NCBI RefSeq assembly: GCF_013036045.1
Contig: NZ_WTPX01000037.1
Coordinates: forward strand, 1 to 35,638
Length of the DNA: 35,638 nt
DNA from: Alienimonas chondri
Lineage (GTDB): Bacteria > Planctomycetota > Planctomycetia > Planctomycetales > Planctomycetaceae
Direction: 5' to 3'
This document shows positions 25,755-33,810 of this stretch, in pieces. The translations under genes were made by a program, and so were the position numbers. Under the pieces are notes generated by a model. It searched no databases, was not told where the DNA came from, and saw only the letters and a list, made by a program, of their open reading frames with translations. Numbering within the stretch: position 1 is the stretch's first letter; each line of letters opens with the position of its first letter.

Positions 25755-28700
25755 CGCTCTCCCCCAGCCGCATTCCGCATCGCCCGCCAGAAGCCGCGGG
25801 CGTCGGCCGGGCGGGTTTGATATTCATCGAGATACGCCCGCAGCTCGGGGGTGTCCGGGAACGGCTCGTCGGCCGCGGGCGGGTAGCGGGTCATGCCGGA
25901 GTGCGGCAGCGGCAGCACGCCCTGGCCGTGGACCGTGTGCAGGTTCGCGTCTTTGTCGTAGCCGATCGAACTGATCACGAAGTCCCGCGTCCACCCCTCA
26001 CGCAGCGGCGGGACCGTAAACTTCAACGCCATCTCGTCCCCGCTGGCGAGGATCGCTTGGCGGTCGTCGGCGTCGATCAATAACTCGCGCACGTCGCCGT
26101 ATCGGGTGAACGGTCCGGCCATCGGCGGCCACAGCGGGTCGCGGCTGACGGTCTGATAGTCGAATTGATCCGGCCCGTGCCCGCTCTCCGGCCAACTGCG
26201 TGCGGAGAAGCCGCGGTATCGCAGCTCCGCGGAGACCAACTCCGCCGGCGTCTCGCGGGTCTCGACGCCGCCGGGCACGCACCACGCGGCGCGATCCCAA
26301 TAGAGCTCCTGCGTCCCGCTGATCCGCACCCGGCGGGGGGCGGTAGGGAAGTTCGGTAGCGGCAGGGCGATCGTCTTCGTCTTCCCACCGGGGAACCCGG
26401 CGTTCGGCAGCATCGTCGTCCAGCCGTCCGCCGTCTCCATCGACAACGTCGGCGGCCGCGGCCCGCCCGCCTCGGGGTTCTGCGACAGAGCGACGTTGAT
26501 CCCCGTATCCGTGGGGAACACCCATCCGGTTAGTAATAGCACGGCGCCGCTCCGCGGCGCCCCGGCGAGGTCTAACTCCAGCGTCCACGGCTCCGTAAAC
26601 CCCTGCGTCCGCTTCACATCGAACGGTTTGAGGTAATCCTCGTCCCTCGCTCGCACCGTCTTCAACACGTCTTTCCAATCGCCTTCGCCGGATCGCACCC
26701 GGGCCGCGGCGGGCGCGTGCAGGGCCTCCGTCGCATAAAGATGCGGTTCGACCAGTTCCGGCGGACCGACTTTTTCGTTAGTAAAGATGTATGTGTCAGG
26801 CGGGTGATCGACGCAGGTCAGTTCCAGCCGGTCAAAATACTCCGCCTCCCACAGCTCGCAGCAGACGCGGAGTTCATAGAACCCGTCTTTGGATTGCAGA
26901 GCCTCGCCGTCGATTTTGACGTGCTCCCAGGCCCGGGTCGGGGCGAACACGCCCTCGGCCAGTTGGAGGCCGATCGGCGCCGCCCAGCAGAGGTCCGTGG
27001 CGAACGCGAATCGCACGCCGTTCCATGTATAAAGATACGGACAGGAGCCGCCGAGTTTTTGCGGGTGGCAGATCGCCCCGCTGGTCGGGTCGCGGATCAC
27101 CTCCGGGATGCCGTTGGTCCAGAGCACGCGTAACGCCTCGCCGGCGGGAACCTCCCCCTCCGCGGCGTCCGAACGCGGCCCGAGGCCGAAGTGCGTGACG
27201 GCGTCCCGCACGACCGCCGGTTGATAGATCGGCCCGCGACGCAGCTCCAACAGGCTGCCCAAGCCGCGGTGATTACAGCGCTTCGGATCGGTGCCGTCTT
27301 TGTCGAACTCCGCCAGCAGGGCAATTTGCAGCGAGGCGTTCGCCTCCCCGCCGCGATTTTCCCAGAGGACGAGTCGATTCTCGGAAAGCAGGACGAAATC
27401 GAGATCCCCGTCCCCGTCCAGATCGCGGGGCAGGGCGTCGCTGATCGAATCGGACAACGCGGGCAGGCGATCGGACACGTCCTCCCACCCGCCGGCGACG
27501 CTCCGCAGCAACCAGACCCCGTCCGGCCCCCAGGCGAGCAGGTCGACGCGGCCGTCGTTGTCGTGATCGACAGCCCGCAGCCGGGCGGCGGGGATCTTCG
27601 CAATGGTCCGCGGCTCGCCCCATTGCATTCGGCCCGGGGCGGGCGTGGTTGAGGTCTGCAGTCGCACGCGGCCCCCGTCCGCGACGGCGAGATCCCAACT
27701 CGCGTTGCCGTCCGCGTCGAGTAGTTCGAAACCGATTGGATCATCGCTCCCGCCGTTCGCTCGAAACTCCCCGTGCCGCAGGTTCTCCCACACGCTGACG
27801 GGGGCCGCCTCGCCCGCCGTGCCCAACAGCAGATCGAGGTCGACGTCGCGATCGAGATCCACCGCGAGCACGTCCGAGATCGCACTCGCACCGACCGGCC
27901 CGAGGTCCGAGCGATCGGTGCGTTCTTCAAAGGTGACGTTCCCGCGATTGAACCACAGTGCCGGCCCCGCGGCGGAAAGAACGACGAGATCGAGATCCCC
28001 TTCCTGATCGAGGTCCGCCGCGACGACCTTCGTCACGACCCGCAGCTCGTTCAGCGGCTCCTGCTCCAGGAAGGGAACGAGAGTGCGGGCGCCGTCGGGC
28101 AGTAGGCGGTTCTCCAGCGCCAGCACGCCGTTTGGCCCCCATACCACGAGGTCCGGGTCAGCGGTGTGGCAGGCGACCGCAGCGCCGGCCCGCCCCGCAG
28201 CGGCCTGCGGGGCGGCGTCGCTGTCGAGATCGAGGTCCGCGGCGATCAGGCCCGTGTACGCGACCGGGCTCGTGTATTGGTCGGCGGGGAGGTCGTATCG
28301 AACCGTCTCAACCCACGGTCCGCCGTCGTTTCGAGAATGAACCGACACCGCGTCGTCGGTCAGCACGATCAGCTCCTCACGCCCCAGCAGGTCGAAGTTC
28401 GTCGCCGCAACGGCGCGGACGCCCTCGATCGCCGGGGCTGCGAGCGGTCCGTCGAAGGGGGCGTATTGAACCGCAATCCCCGTCGCGTCCGGCGTGCGGG
28501 ACAGGCCGACGGCGTCGTAGAACCGCGGCGGCAGATCCGGGACGACGAAGTCGAGCGCCGTGCGTTGCACCGCGAGCCGATCGGAGCGCACGATCTCTTC
28601 GCTTCGCAGCAGGTTGAACAGCAGCGCCGCGGATCGCTGAGCCGCGGGCCAATCGCCGTCCTTCGCGGCGGACTCGCCGGCGTCGACCAGCGGCAGAATC

Positions 28701-29440
28701 TCCCCGTTCTGCCGCAGGGCAAACCCGTCGGCATAGGGGGTGAGGCGTTCGCGGAGGGCGGCGAACGCTTCAATCGCCCCGGCTTTCTCCTCCTGAACGA
28801 ACCATGTGATATACCGCAGCAGGATCCATGTGTTTTCCGGGGCGCCTTGATAGGCCATATTGATCGAGGCTTCAGCCACGACCGGATCTCGGTCTTTGTT
28901 CAGCTCGTACCACGCCAAGTGGGCCCAGGGGACGCTCTTGTCGTTAGTCAGCGCCCGACCGATGAGTTGGGCGAAGGCGTTCGTCTCAAGGTTCCGATCG
29001 CCCTTCGCAGCCGCCCATCGGCTCACCAAGAACCACGGGTCGGGATCGTCCGGGGCGGCGTCGATTGCCGCCTGCACCGCCTCTTCGGCTCTCGCGATCC
29101 ACGCCCCCCGCTCCTCCGCCGGCAGGGCGTGGCCGGATTCGGGATCGATCGCCAGCACGGCGCCGACCGCCCGGTTGCGGATCGCCGCCGTGCGCACGCC
29201 GAGGTCGTCCGGCAGCGGCTGGTCGATCAGTTCGGTCAACACCGGGTCCGCCGCGACCGGATCGCCGGCTTCCAGCGCGGCGACCGCTTCGTTGTGAAGC
29301 CGCACCAATTCGGCGCCCCTCGCGGGGGAAGGGACCACCGGCCGATCCCACCACCACGCGGCGAGCCCCACCCCGAGGGCCAGGAACAGCAACCCCGCCA
29401 GCGGCAGGACGAACGAACGGCGGCGTTTGGAGTCGGTCAC
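25751..29440 (-). CDS. Large TPR / FG-GAP (VCBS) / ASPIC-UnbV protein with a C-terminal Cys-containing domain
   Basis: 1229 aa from a GTG at 29440. One N-terminal membrane anchor (FVLPLAGLLFLALGVGLAAW). Residues about 40-320 are helical TPR-like repeats. About 345-715 is an FG-GAP propeller with Ca-binding type loops: DLDQEGDLDLVVLS, DLDRDVDLDLLLG, DHDNDGRVDLLAW and DLDGDGDLDFVLLSE. An ASPIC/UnbV segment follows near 720-775 (RCNHRGLGSLLELRRG, LRVLWTNGIPEVI). After it comes a conserved extra domain beginning ICHPQKLGGSCPYLYTWNG near residue 790, known from other planctomycete FG-GAP proteins, then a beta-rich tail. The protein is likely anchored in the membrane with its propeller in the periplasm. 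Ligand and function are unknown. It begins 78 bases from a divergent ASPIC lipoprotein gene. Confidence 0.88.
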   Translation of the reverse strand: MTDSKRRRSFVLPLAGLLFLALGVGLAAWWWDRPVVPSPARGAELVRLHNEAVAALEAGDPVAADPVLTELIDQPLPDDLGVRTAAIRNRAVGAVLAIDPESGHALPAEERGAWIARAEEAVQAAIDAAPDDPDPWFLVSRWAAAKGDRNLETNAFAQLIGRALTNDKSVPWAHLAWYELNKDRDPVVAEASINMAYQGAPENTWILLRYITWFVQEEKAGAIEAFAALRERLTPYADGFALRQNGEILPLVDAGESAAKDGDWPAAQRSAALLFNLLRSEEIVRSDRLAVQRTALDFVVPDLPPRFYDAVGLSRTPDATGIAVQYAPFDGPLAAPAIEGVRAVAATNFDLLGREELIVLTDDAVSVHSRNDGGPWVETVRYDLPADQYTSPVAYTGLIAADLDLDSDAAPQAAAGRAGAAVACHTADPDLVVWGPNGVLALENRLLPDGARTLVPFLEQEPLNELRVVTKVVAADLDQEGDLDLVVLSAAGPALWFNRGNVTFEERTDRSDLGPVGASAISDVLAVDLDRDVDLDLLLGTAGEAAPVSVWENLRHGEFRANGGSDDPIGFELLDADGNASWDLAVADGGRVRLQTSTTPAPGRMQWGEPRTIAKIPAARLRAVDHDNDGRVDLLAWGPDGVWLLRSVAGGWEDVSDRLPALSDSISDALPRDLDGDGDLDFVLLSENRLVLWENRGGEANASLQIALLAEFDKDGTDPKRCNHRGLGSLLELRRGPIYQPAVVRDAVTHFGLGPRSDAAEGEVPAGEALRVLWTNGIPEVIRDPTSGAICHPQKLGGSCPYLYTWNGVRFAFATDLCWAAPIGLQLAEGVFAPTRAWEHVKIDGEALQSKDGFYELRVCCELWEAEYFDRLELTCVDHPPDTYIFTNEKVGPPELVEPHLYATEALHAPAAARVRSGEGDWKDVLKTVRARDEDYLKPFDVKRTQGFTEPWTLELDLAGAPRSGAVLLLTGWVFPTDTGINVALSQNPEAGGPRPPTLSMETADGWTTMLPNAGFPGGKTKTIALPLPNFPTAPRRVRISGTQELYWDRAAWCVPGGVETRETPAELVSAELRYRGFSARSWPESGHGPDQFDYQTVSRDPLWPPMAGPFTRYGDVRELLIDADDRQAILASGDEMALKFTVPPLREGWTRDFVISSIGYDKDANLHTVHGQGVLPLPHSGMTRYPPAADEPFPDTPELRAYLDEYQTRPADARGFWRAMRNAAGGER

Positions 29441-29518
29441 CGCCGCACGGTGCCGGATCGGCTGCGGACTGTCTATCCGGCGCTGTCTATTCCGCGGCCC
29501 GCGAACGAAGATGACGCG
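29441..29518. promoter_or_regulatory. Short divergent promoter region between two FG-GAP/ASPIC genes, with a direct repeat
   Basis: Only 78 bases separate the starts of two divergent, related-architecture genes, so their promoters must overlap. The word CTGTCTAT occurs twice in the same orientation (29469-29476 and 29483-29490, 14 bases apart), each followed by a CCG. That spacing could suit a regulator dimer. No clear -35/-10 boxes were identified. Confidence 0.35.
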
Positions 29519-31381
29519 GTGCAGCGATCGCGTCTCCCCCCGCCGCTTCTCCTTCTGACGCTGGCGTTATGCCTCCCGGGGTGCGGCGAGCGGGCGACGC
29601 AGCGACCGGTCCCCGCCGTCGAAACGCCTCGCCCGGTCCCCCCGTCCGATACGCAGCCTGGCTCGCCGGCGTTTGCGGACGTGACGAGCGACGTCGGCCT
29701 GTCCTTCACCCGCTTCGACGGTCGCCTGCCGGACGGGAACGGCCGGATCGCGGGCGGGCGACGGATGCATGAATGGACCGGCGGCGGCGTGGTCGCGTTC
29801 GATTACGACCTCGACGGCCGCCCCGATCTACTGTTCACGCAAGGCTGCGAGTGGTCCGCAGAGGGCGTCCCGCCCAGCAGCGAACCGGACCCCGCGGCCG
29901 AGCGACGGGGGCGTCTATTTCGCAACGTGGACGGCGAACGCTTCGAAGACGTTACGGACGCTTCGGGACTGGCCCTCACAGGCTACGGGCAGGGGATCGC
30001 CGCGGGCGATTATAATGCCGACGGGTTCCCGGATCTGTTCGTCTGCAACGTCGGGGCGAACCGCCTGTGGAGAAACGAGGGCGACGGAACGTTCGCCGAC
30101 GTGACGGAGGAAGCCGGCTTCACCCCGCACCCGGACGGCACGGACTGGACCGTCTCCGCGGCGATCGCGGACCTCAACGCCGACGGGCTGCCGGACATTT
30201 ATGAGGCGAACTACCTCACCGGCCGGGACGTTTATACGAAGATCTGCCGCACCGGCGACGACCCGCCGCGGACGTGCAGCCCGAACGGCTTCCCCGCCGC
30301 CGCGGATCGCGTCTGGTTGAATCTGGGCACCGGGCGGTTCGCGGAGGTCGCCGACCTCGCCGATCTCCCGGCGCCTGGTCCGGGATTGGGTGTGCTGGTC
30401 ACCGACCTCGACGGCCGGCCGGGCAACGAGGTCTACGTCGCCAACGATCAGCGGCCCAACCATCTGCTGAGGCGAACGAACGCCGGCCCCGGCGGCACGC
30501 CGCGATTCCGGGACGTGGGCGCCGCCAGCGGCGCCGCGACGTCCGGGGAGGGCGAGAGCGAAGCCGGCATGGGGATCGCCTCCGCCGACCTCAATGCCGA
30601 CGGCCGCCCGGACCTGTTCGTCACGAACTTCGAGGGCGAATCGAACACGCTCTATCGCTCCTCGGACGACAGCGGCCCTCTGATCTATGAGGACGCGACA
30701 CGCCAAACCGGGTTATTTGAACCAAGCTACGAAACGCTCGGCTTCGGGACGGCGTTCCTCGATATGGACGCCGACGGCGACGAGGATCTCATCTACGTCA
30801 ACGGTCATATCGACGACTTCACGCACCGCGGCTCCCCCTTGTTTATGCGGCCGGCGATGCTGGAGAACGTCGGCGGACGGTTCGAGCCGATACCGTCCCA
30901 CGTGGCGGGCTCGTTCTTCGCCGCCCCGGCGCTCGGCCGCGGTCTGGCGCGGGTGGACTGGAACGGCGACGGACGGGACGAAGTCGTCGCGACCCATCTC
31001 AACGGCCCCGCGGTCCTGCTGCGAAACGTATCGACCGAGGGCGAAACCGTCTCCCTGCGACTGGTCGGCACGACCGACAACCGCGACGCCGTCGGCGCCG
31101 CCGTCACCGTGACCGCTCCGACTGCCGACGGCGTGCCCAGCGGCCCCCGCACCAAATGGATCACCGCCGGGGACGGCTACATGAGCGGCGACGAGAAGCA
31201 GCTGTCGTTCGGCCTCGGAGCGACGCCGCCGGGTGCGATGCTCGACGTCGTCGTCCGCTGGCCGGGCGGGGCGACGGAGCAGTTCAAAGGCATGACCGCC
31301 GACGGGCGGTTCCTGCTGGTTCAGGGAGCGGGAACCGGCAACGTACTGCTCGGCCATTTAAGTTCCGACCCGGGCAACTGA
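29519..31381 (+). CDS. FG-GAP / ASPIC-UnbV (CRTAC1-like) lipoprotein
   Basis: 620 aa from the GTG at 29519. The N-terminus is a lipoprotein signal (LLLLTLALCLPGCGE) with lipobox Cys near residue 19. Six to seven FG-GAP units follow: FDYDLDGRPDLLFTQG, GDYNADGFPDLFVCNVG, ADLNADGLPDIYEANY, ADLNADGRPDLFVTNFEG, LDMDADGDEDLIYVNG and VDWNGDGRDEVVATHLNG. The ASPIC/UnbV domain closes the protein (LVGTTDNRDAVGAAVTV, then KQLSFGLGATPPGAMLDVVV). Such proteins bind Ca2+ through the DxDxDG loops; their ligands are generally unknown. The last 61 bases overlap the end of a convergent secreted-protein gene. The final part of this gene is duplicated about 776 bases downstream. Confidence 0.9.
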   Translation: MQRSRLPPPLLLLTLALCLPGCGERATQRPVPAVETPRPVPPSDTQPGSPAFADVTSDVGLSFTRFDGRLPDGNGRIAGGRRMHEWTGGGVVAFDYDLDGRPDLLFTQGCEWSAEGVPPSSEPDPAAERRGRLFRNVDGERFEDVTDASGLALTGYGQGIAAGDYNADGFPDLFVCNVGANRLWRNEGDGTFADVTEEAGFTPHPDGTDWTVSAAIADLNADGLPDIYEANYLTGRDVYTKICRTGDDPPRTCSPNGFPAAADRVWLNLGTGRFAEVADLADLPAPGPGLGVLVTDLDGRPGNEVYVANDQRPNHLLRRTNAGPGGTPRFRDVGAASGAATSGEGESEAGMGIASADLNADGRPDLFVTNFEGESNTLYRSSDDSGPLIYEDATRQTGLFEPSYETLGFGTAFLDMDADGDEDLIYVNGHIDDFTHRGSPLFMRPAMLENVGGRFEPIPSHVAGSFFAAPALGRGLARVDWNGDGRDEVVATHLNGPAVLLRNVSTEGETVSLRLVGTTDNRDAVGAAVTVTAPTADGVPSGPRTKWITAGDGYMSGDEKQLSFGLGATPPGAMLDVVVRWPGGATEQFKGMTADGRFLLVQGAGTGNVLLGHLSSDPGN

Positions 31382-31908
31382 TGCGGCGTGGGTTCGGCAA
31401 GCGCCGTGAACAAAACAATACGTTCGTCGATCGCAGTTCCAGATTCATCTTCGCTGCTGGTCCTGCTTCCGCCGCACACGATTGGTTTGCCGAACTCGTC
31501 GATGCTCAGGAAGGTTTCGAGCACGTCCATGTCGTAGATCGGCCTTGTTTCGCCGTTGGGACCGGAGGGTACGGACCCGTTGAGCGTGACGTCATAATAT
31601 CGCAACTGGAAGGAATATTTGGACTCGCCGAAGCGGCTGCGCGTCGTTTCGACCGTGCCGGAGAAGGAACGCGTGCGGTCGTCGTCGACGACCTGCGCTT
31701 GGAACGTCCCGTCCGGGGCGACGGTCGCTTCGATCGATTCTTTCAAGACGACCTCCGGCCCGCCGTCCTTGGAGGAGGTCTCGGTCACCTCCACCCGCAC
31801 GGCGCCCGGGAGCGTCGCGGCGGCGGGAAGGGCGTCGTCAAACGCCGCGGCGGTCAGCAGCAGAGCGAGGGGCAGCATCGCGGGGTACGTCCATTGCAAG
31901 GGGAATAA
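31165..31908. repeat. Tandem duplication, copy 1
   Basis: This unit holds the last part of the FG-GAP/ASPIC lipoprotein gene and the whole convergent 185-aa secreted-protein gene. It is repeated at 31941-32684 with a nearly constant offset of 776 bases: 31183 matches 31959, the minus-gene stop 31321 matches 32097, and its ATG 31878 matches 32654. The plus-strand stops differ by a 3-base indel. Long identical runs remain at both ends, for example GTCGTTCGGCCTCGGAGCGA and CTGGTTCAGGGAGCGGGAAC; the middle has diverged. The left boundary is fuzzy because similarity fades near 31165. Confidence 0.88.
31321..31878 (-). CDS. Small secreted protein, duplicated family, copy 1
   Basis: 185 aa from the ATG at 31878; a TTG at 31899 would add seven residues. 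The signal peptide is MLPLALLLTAAAF. The mature part is beta-rich, with TLPGAVRVEVTETSS, the ESIEATVAPDGTFQAQVVDD block, RTRSFSGTVETTRS and YSFQLRYYDVTLNGSVPSG, and a Pro-rich end (LAEPTPHQLPG, then PVPAP). I do not recognise a family. A paralogue of the same length lies at 32097-32654, alike at both ends and in the ESIE and DRTR-FSGTVE blocks and diverged in the middle. The 3' end overlaps the convergent lipoprotein gene by 61 bases, and the conserved C-terminus is encoded opposite the ASPIC C-terminus. Probably periplasmic or exported; function unknown. Confidence 0.72.
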   Translation of the reverse strand: MLPLALLLTAAAFDDALPAAATLPGAVRVEVTETSSKDGGPEVVLKESIEATVAPDGTFQAQVVDDDRTRSFSGTVETTRSRFGESKYSFQLRYYDVTLNGSVPSGPNGETRPIYDMDVLETFLSIDEFGKPIVCGGSRTSSEDESGTAIDERIVLFTALAEPTPHQLPGSELKWPSSTLPVPAP

Positions 31909-31940
31909 ATATCAGGCGGCCGCTCAACCGTGGCGGGAGT

Positions 31941-32154
31941 CGCCGGCGATCACGCCTTGAGCGGCGACGAAAAGCGGTTGTCGTTCGGCCTCGGAGCGAC
32001 GCCGCGGGGAACGATGCTCGATGTCGTCGTCCGCTGGCCGAACGGGACGACGGAGCGGTTCGCGGGCATCACAGCGGGCGGCCGATTCCTGCTGGTTCAG
32101 GGAGCGGGAACCGGCTCCGCGTCCGGCCCTTCGAGCATGGGCCCCGGTATTTGA
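31941..32154 (+). pseudogene. Orphan C-terminal fragment of the FG-GAP/ASPIC lipoprotein gene
   Basis: The frame reads LSGDEKRLSFGLGATPRGTM, then LDVVVRWPNGTTERF and GGRFLLVQGAGTG, and aligns with the last 70 or so residues of the 620-aa lipoprotein. It lacks the signal peptide, all FG-GAP units and most of the ASPIC domain. An in-frame GTG at 31930 gives at most 74 aa with no signal, so a working product is unlikely. The frame is nevertheless still open to a stop at 32152-32154, and changes look conservative. Part of this may reflect constraint from the antisense secreted-protein gene, which it overlaps by 58 bases. Confidence 0.82.
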
Positions 32155-32654
32155 TGAGGCGTCGGTTCGGCCAGCAGCGTCACGGAGACGACGCTTTTGG
32201 TCGAGACGGTTCCCGTGTCGGTGTCGTCCCGCCTCGTCAGCCCCCTTCCGCAGGGCGTCGGCTCGCCGAAACTGACCGCGTAGAGTGAAGTATTCAGGCT
32301 GTGCACGTCGTAACTCGGCTGCTTTTCGACGACCAATCTCGACGGCTCGGATCCTCTGATCGTCGCGTCGCGGTAGCGGAATCGAATCAGATACCGGGCC
32401 GGGCCGATGGGGGCGCGGGCCGGCTCCACCGTGCCGGAGAAGGTCCGCGTCCGGTCTCCGTCGACGATCCGCGTTTGAAACGATCCGGCAGCGGCGACGG
32501 TCGTTTCGATCGACTCGTTGGAGACGACCCCGGGGCCGCCGTTCACGGTGACGGTGTTCGTTACCTCCAGCCGCACGGCGCCCGGGAGCGTCGCGGCGCC
32601 GGGAAGGGCGTCGTCAAACGCCGTGGCGGTCAGCAGCAGTGCGAGGGGCAGCAT
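32097..32654 (-). CDS. Small secreted protein, duplicated family, copy 2
   Basis: 185 aa with signal peptide MLPLALLLTATAF. It is a paralogue of the protein at 31321-31878. Shared blocks are DDALP-AATLPGAVR, ESIE-TVA, DRTR-FSGTVE, FGEPTPCG (FGKPIVCG in copy 1) and LAEPTPHQ-PG with PVPAP at the end. The middle has changed strongly, by rough count to about half identity overall, with in-frame indels only, so both copies look functional rather than decayed. One cysteine is shared (CG near residue 140). It starts 33 bases after the Gfo/Idh stop on the same strand, so it may ride on that transcript, whereas copy 1 does not. Family and function are not recognised. Confidence 0.72.
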   Translation of the reverse strand: MLPLALLLTATAFDDALPGAATLPGAVRLEVTNTVTVNGGPGVVSNESIETTVAAAGSFQTRIVDGDRTRTFSGTVEPARAPIGPARYLIRFRYRDATIRGSEPSRLVVEKQPSYDVHSLNTSLYAVSFGEPTPCGRGLTRRDDTDTGTVSTKSVVSVTLLAEPTPHQIPGPMLEGPDAEPVPAP

Positions 32655-32687
32655 CGCGGGGCAGGTCCGTTGTAGGGAGAATGGGTG

Positions 32688-33722
32688 TTAAACCGTCACC
32701 CAGGCGTCGTGGGCGTCGCTGGCGCGCAGGGCTTCGATGACCCGCAGGTTGGCGACGGCGTCGGTCAGCGGGGTGGGGACGGGGGTGTCGTTCAGCACCG
32801 CGGCGCCGAACGCCTCCGCCTGGAGCGTGTATTGATCGGCGATCGGGACTTCTTCCCGCAGCGGCTCGCCGTATTCGCCCGAACTGCCGGATTGCGTCCA
32901 GATCACGCAGGGCTTGTCCGGCGGGGCGTTGAAGGGGATCTCCAGTTCGACCCGGCCCTTCGTCCCGAAGGCGTTGACCCGCTGGTACGGCACGAGTTGC
33001 GTCGAACAGGTGAACGTCGACGTGCCGCGGCCGCCCGGCCCGTCAAACTGGAGGACGCCGTCGGCGGTGCGATCGGTGCCGTAGTCCGGGTCCGTTTCGA
33101 TGCGGCCCAGCACGCGGTCCGGCTCCGCGCCGAACAGCCAGCGGGAGAGGGAGATTTGATAGCAGCCGATATCCATCAACGCCCCGCCGCCCTTCGCGGG
33201 ATTGTTGCGGATGTCGTCGGGGTTTCGATTGAAATAGCTGAAGTAGGACTGGATCGACTTCAATTCGCCGACCGCGCCGCCGTCGATCAGTTGTTTGAAC
33301 TGAATCCATTGCGGATGCAGGCGATACATGAACGCCTCCATGACCTTTAACTCGGGCCGCTGCGCGGCGGCATCGACGAGGGTTTGAGCCTCCGCCGCGG
33401 ACAGCGCCAACGGCTTCTCGCAGAGGACGTGCTTGCCGGCGTCCAACGCCTTCAACGCCCAGGGGACGTGGGCGTCGTTGGGCAGGGGAATGTAAACCGC
33501 GTCGACGTTCTCGTCGGCCAGCAGCGCGTCGTAGCTGCCGTGGTGACGGGGGATGCCGAGATCCGCGGCGGCTTTCTCGGCGGCTTCGGGCCGACGACTG
33601 GCGATCGCGACGACCTCCGCATTCGAGGCCCGCTGCGTCCCGGGGATCACCTTATTCACCGCGATGCGGGCGGCGCCGAGGACTCCCCAGCGGACTTTGG
33701 CAGCGGACGGATCGAGCGACAT
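32688..33722 (-). CDS. Gfo/Idh/MocA-family NAD(P)-dependent oxidoreductase
   Basis: 344 aa, cytoplasmic. The N-terminal Rossmann fold carries the nucleotide-binding GVLGAARIA near 13-21. The family motif CEKPLALSAAEA has catalytic-region Lys103. The C-terminal alpha/beta domain has GGGALMDIGCYQISLSRWLFG, where Asp and the tyrosine region contribute to the substrate site. The sequence most resembles the sugar or dihydrodiol/xylose dehydrogenase branch (LHPQWIQFKQLIDGGAVGEL). It would oxidise or reduce a sugar or similar polyol; the substrate cannot be fixed. It sits downstream of the ilvB terminator, so it needs its own promoter in the short stretch before 33722, where a 10-base palindrome CGAACGTTCG lies at 33728-33737. 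Confidence 0.92.
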   Translation of the reverse strand: MSLDPSAAKVRWGVLGAARIAVNKVIPGTQRASNAEVVAIASRRPEAAEKAAADLGIPRHHGSYDALLADENVDAVYIPLPNDAHVPWALKALDAGKHVLCEKPLALSAAEAQTLVDAAAQRPELKVMEAFMYRLHPQWIQFKQLIDGGAVGELKSIQSYFSYFNRNPDDIRNNPAKGGGALMDIGCYQISLSRWLFGAEPDRVLGRIETDPDYGTDRTADGVLQFDGPGGRGTSTFTCSTQLVPYQRVNAFGTKGRVELEIPFNAPPDKPCVIWTQSGSSGEYGEPLREEVPIADQYTLQAEAFGAAVLNDTPVPTPLTDAVANLRVIEALRASDAHDAWVTV

Positions 33723-33750
33723 GAAGACGAACGTTCGAGGTGATTATCAG

Positions 33751-33795
33751 AAGAAAAAACGCCGGCCCGGCCCCGCGGGGGAGCCGAACCGGCGT
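33751..33795 (-). terminator. Strong rho-independent terminator of the acetolactate synthase gene
   Basis: On the minus strand, ACGCCGG (33795-33789) pairs with CCGGCGT (33765-33759). The pairing continues inward through CGGC/GCCG and CC/GG with three G-T pairs, giving a stem of about 16 pairs. It is followed by TTTTTTCTTCT. It starts 16 bases after the ilvB stop codon. This is the clearest intrinsic terminator in the window. Confidence 0.88.
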
Positions 33796-33810
33796 GAGGG
33801 ATCCATCGAA

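Larger units (their letters stand above)
31941..32684. repeat. Tandem duplication, copy 2
   Basis: Second copy of the unit at 31165-31908, starting 33 bases after the first ends. It keeps a fragment of the ASPIC coding end on the plus strand and a full 185-aa secreted-protein gene on the minus strand. Similarity continues about 30 bases upstream of that gene's ATG and stops against the end of the Gfo/Idh gene at 32688. The unit's left edge lies inside coding sequence, so the copied plus-strand gene lost everything upstream. Confidence 0.88.

Noticed and set aside
28166-29518. A plus-strand extension of the FG-GAP/ASPIC lipoprotein frame upstream of 29519.
   Set aside because: This part is antisense to the 1229-aa gene and Arg-rich. 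The GTG at 29519 gives a proper lipoprotein signal peptide, so the extension is not part of the protein.
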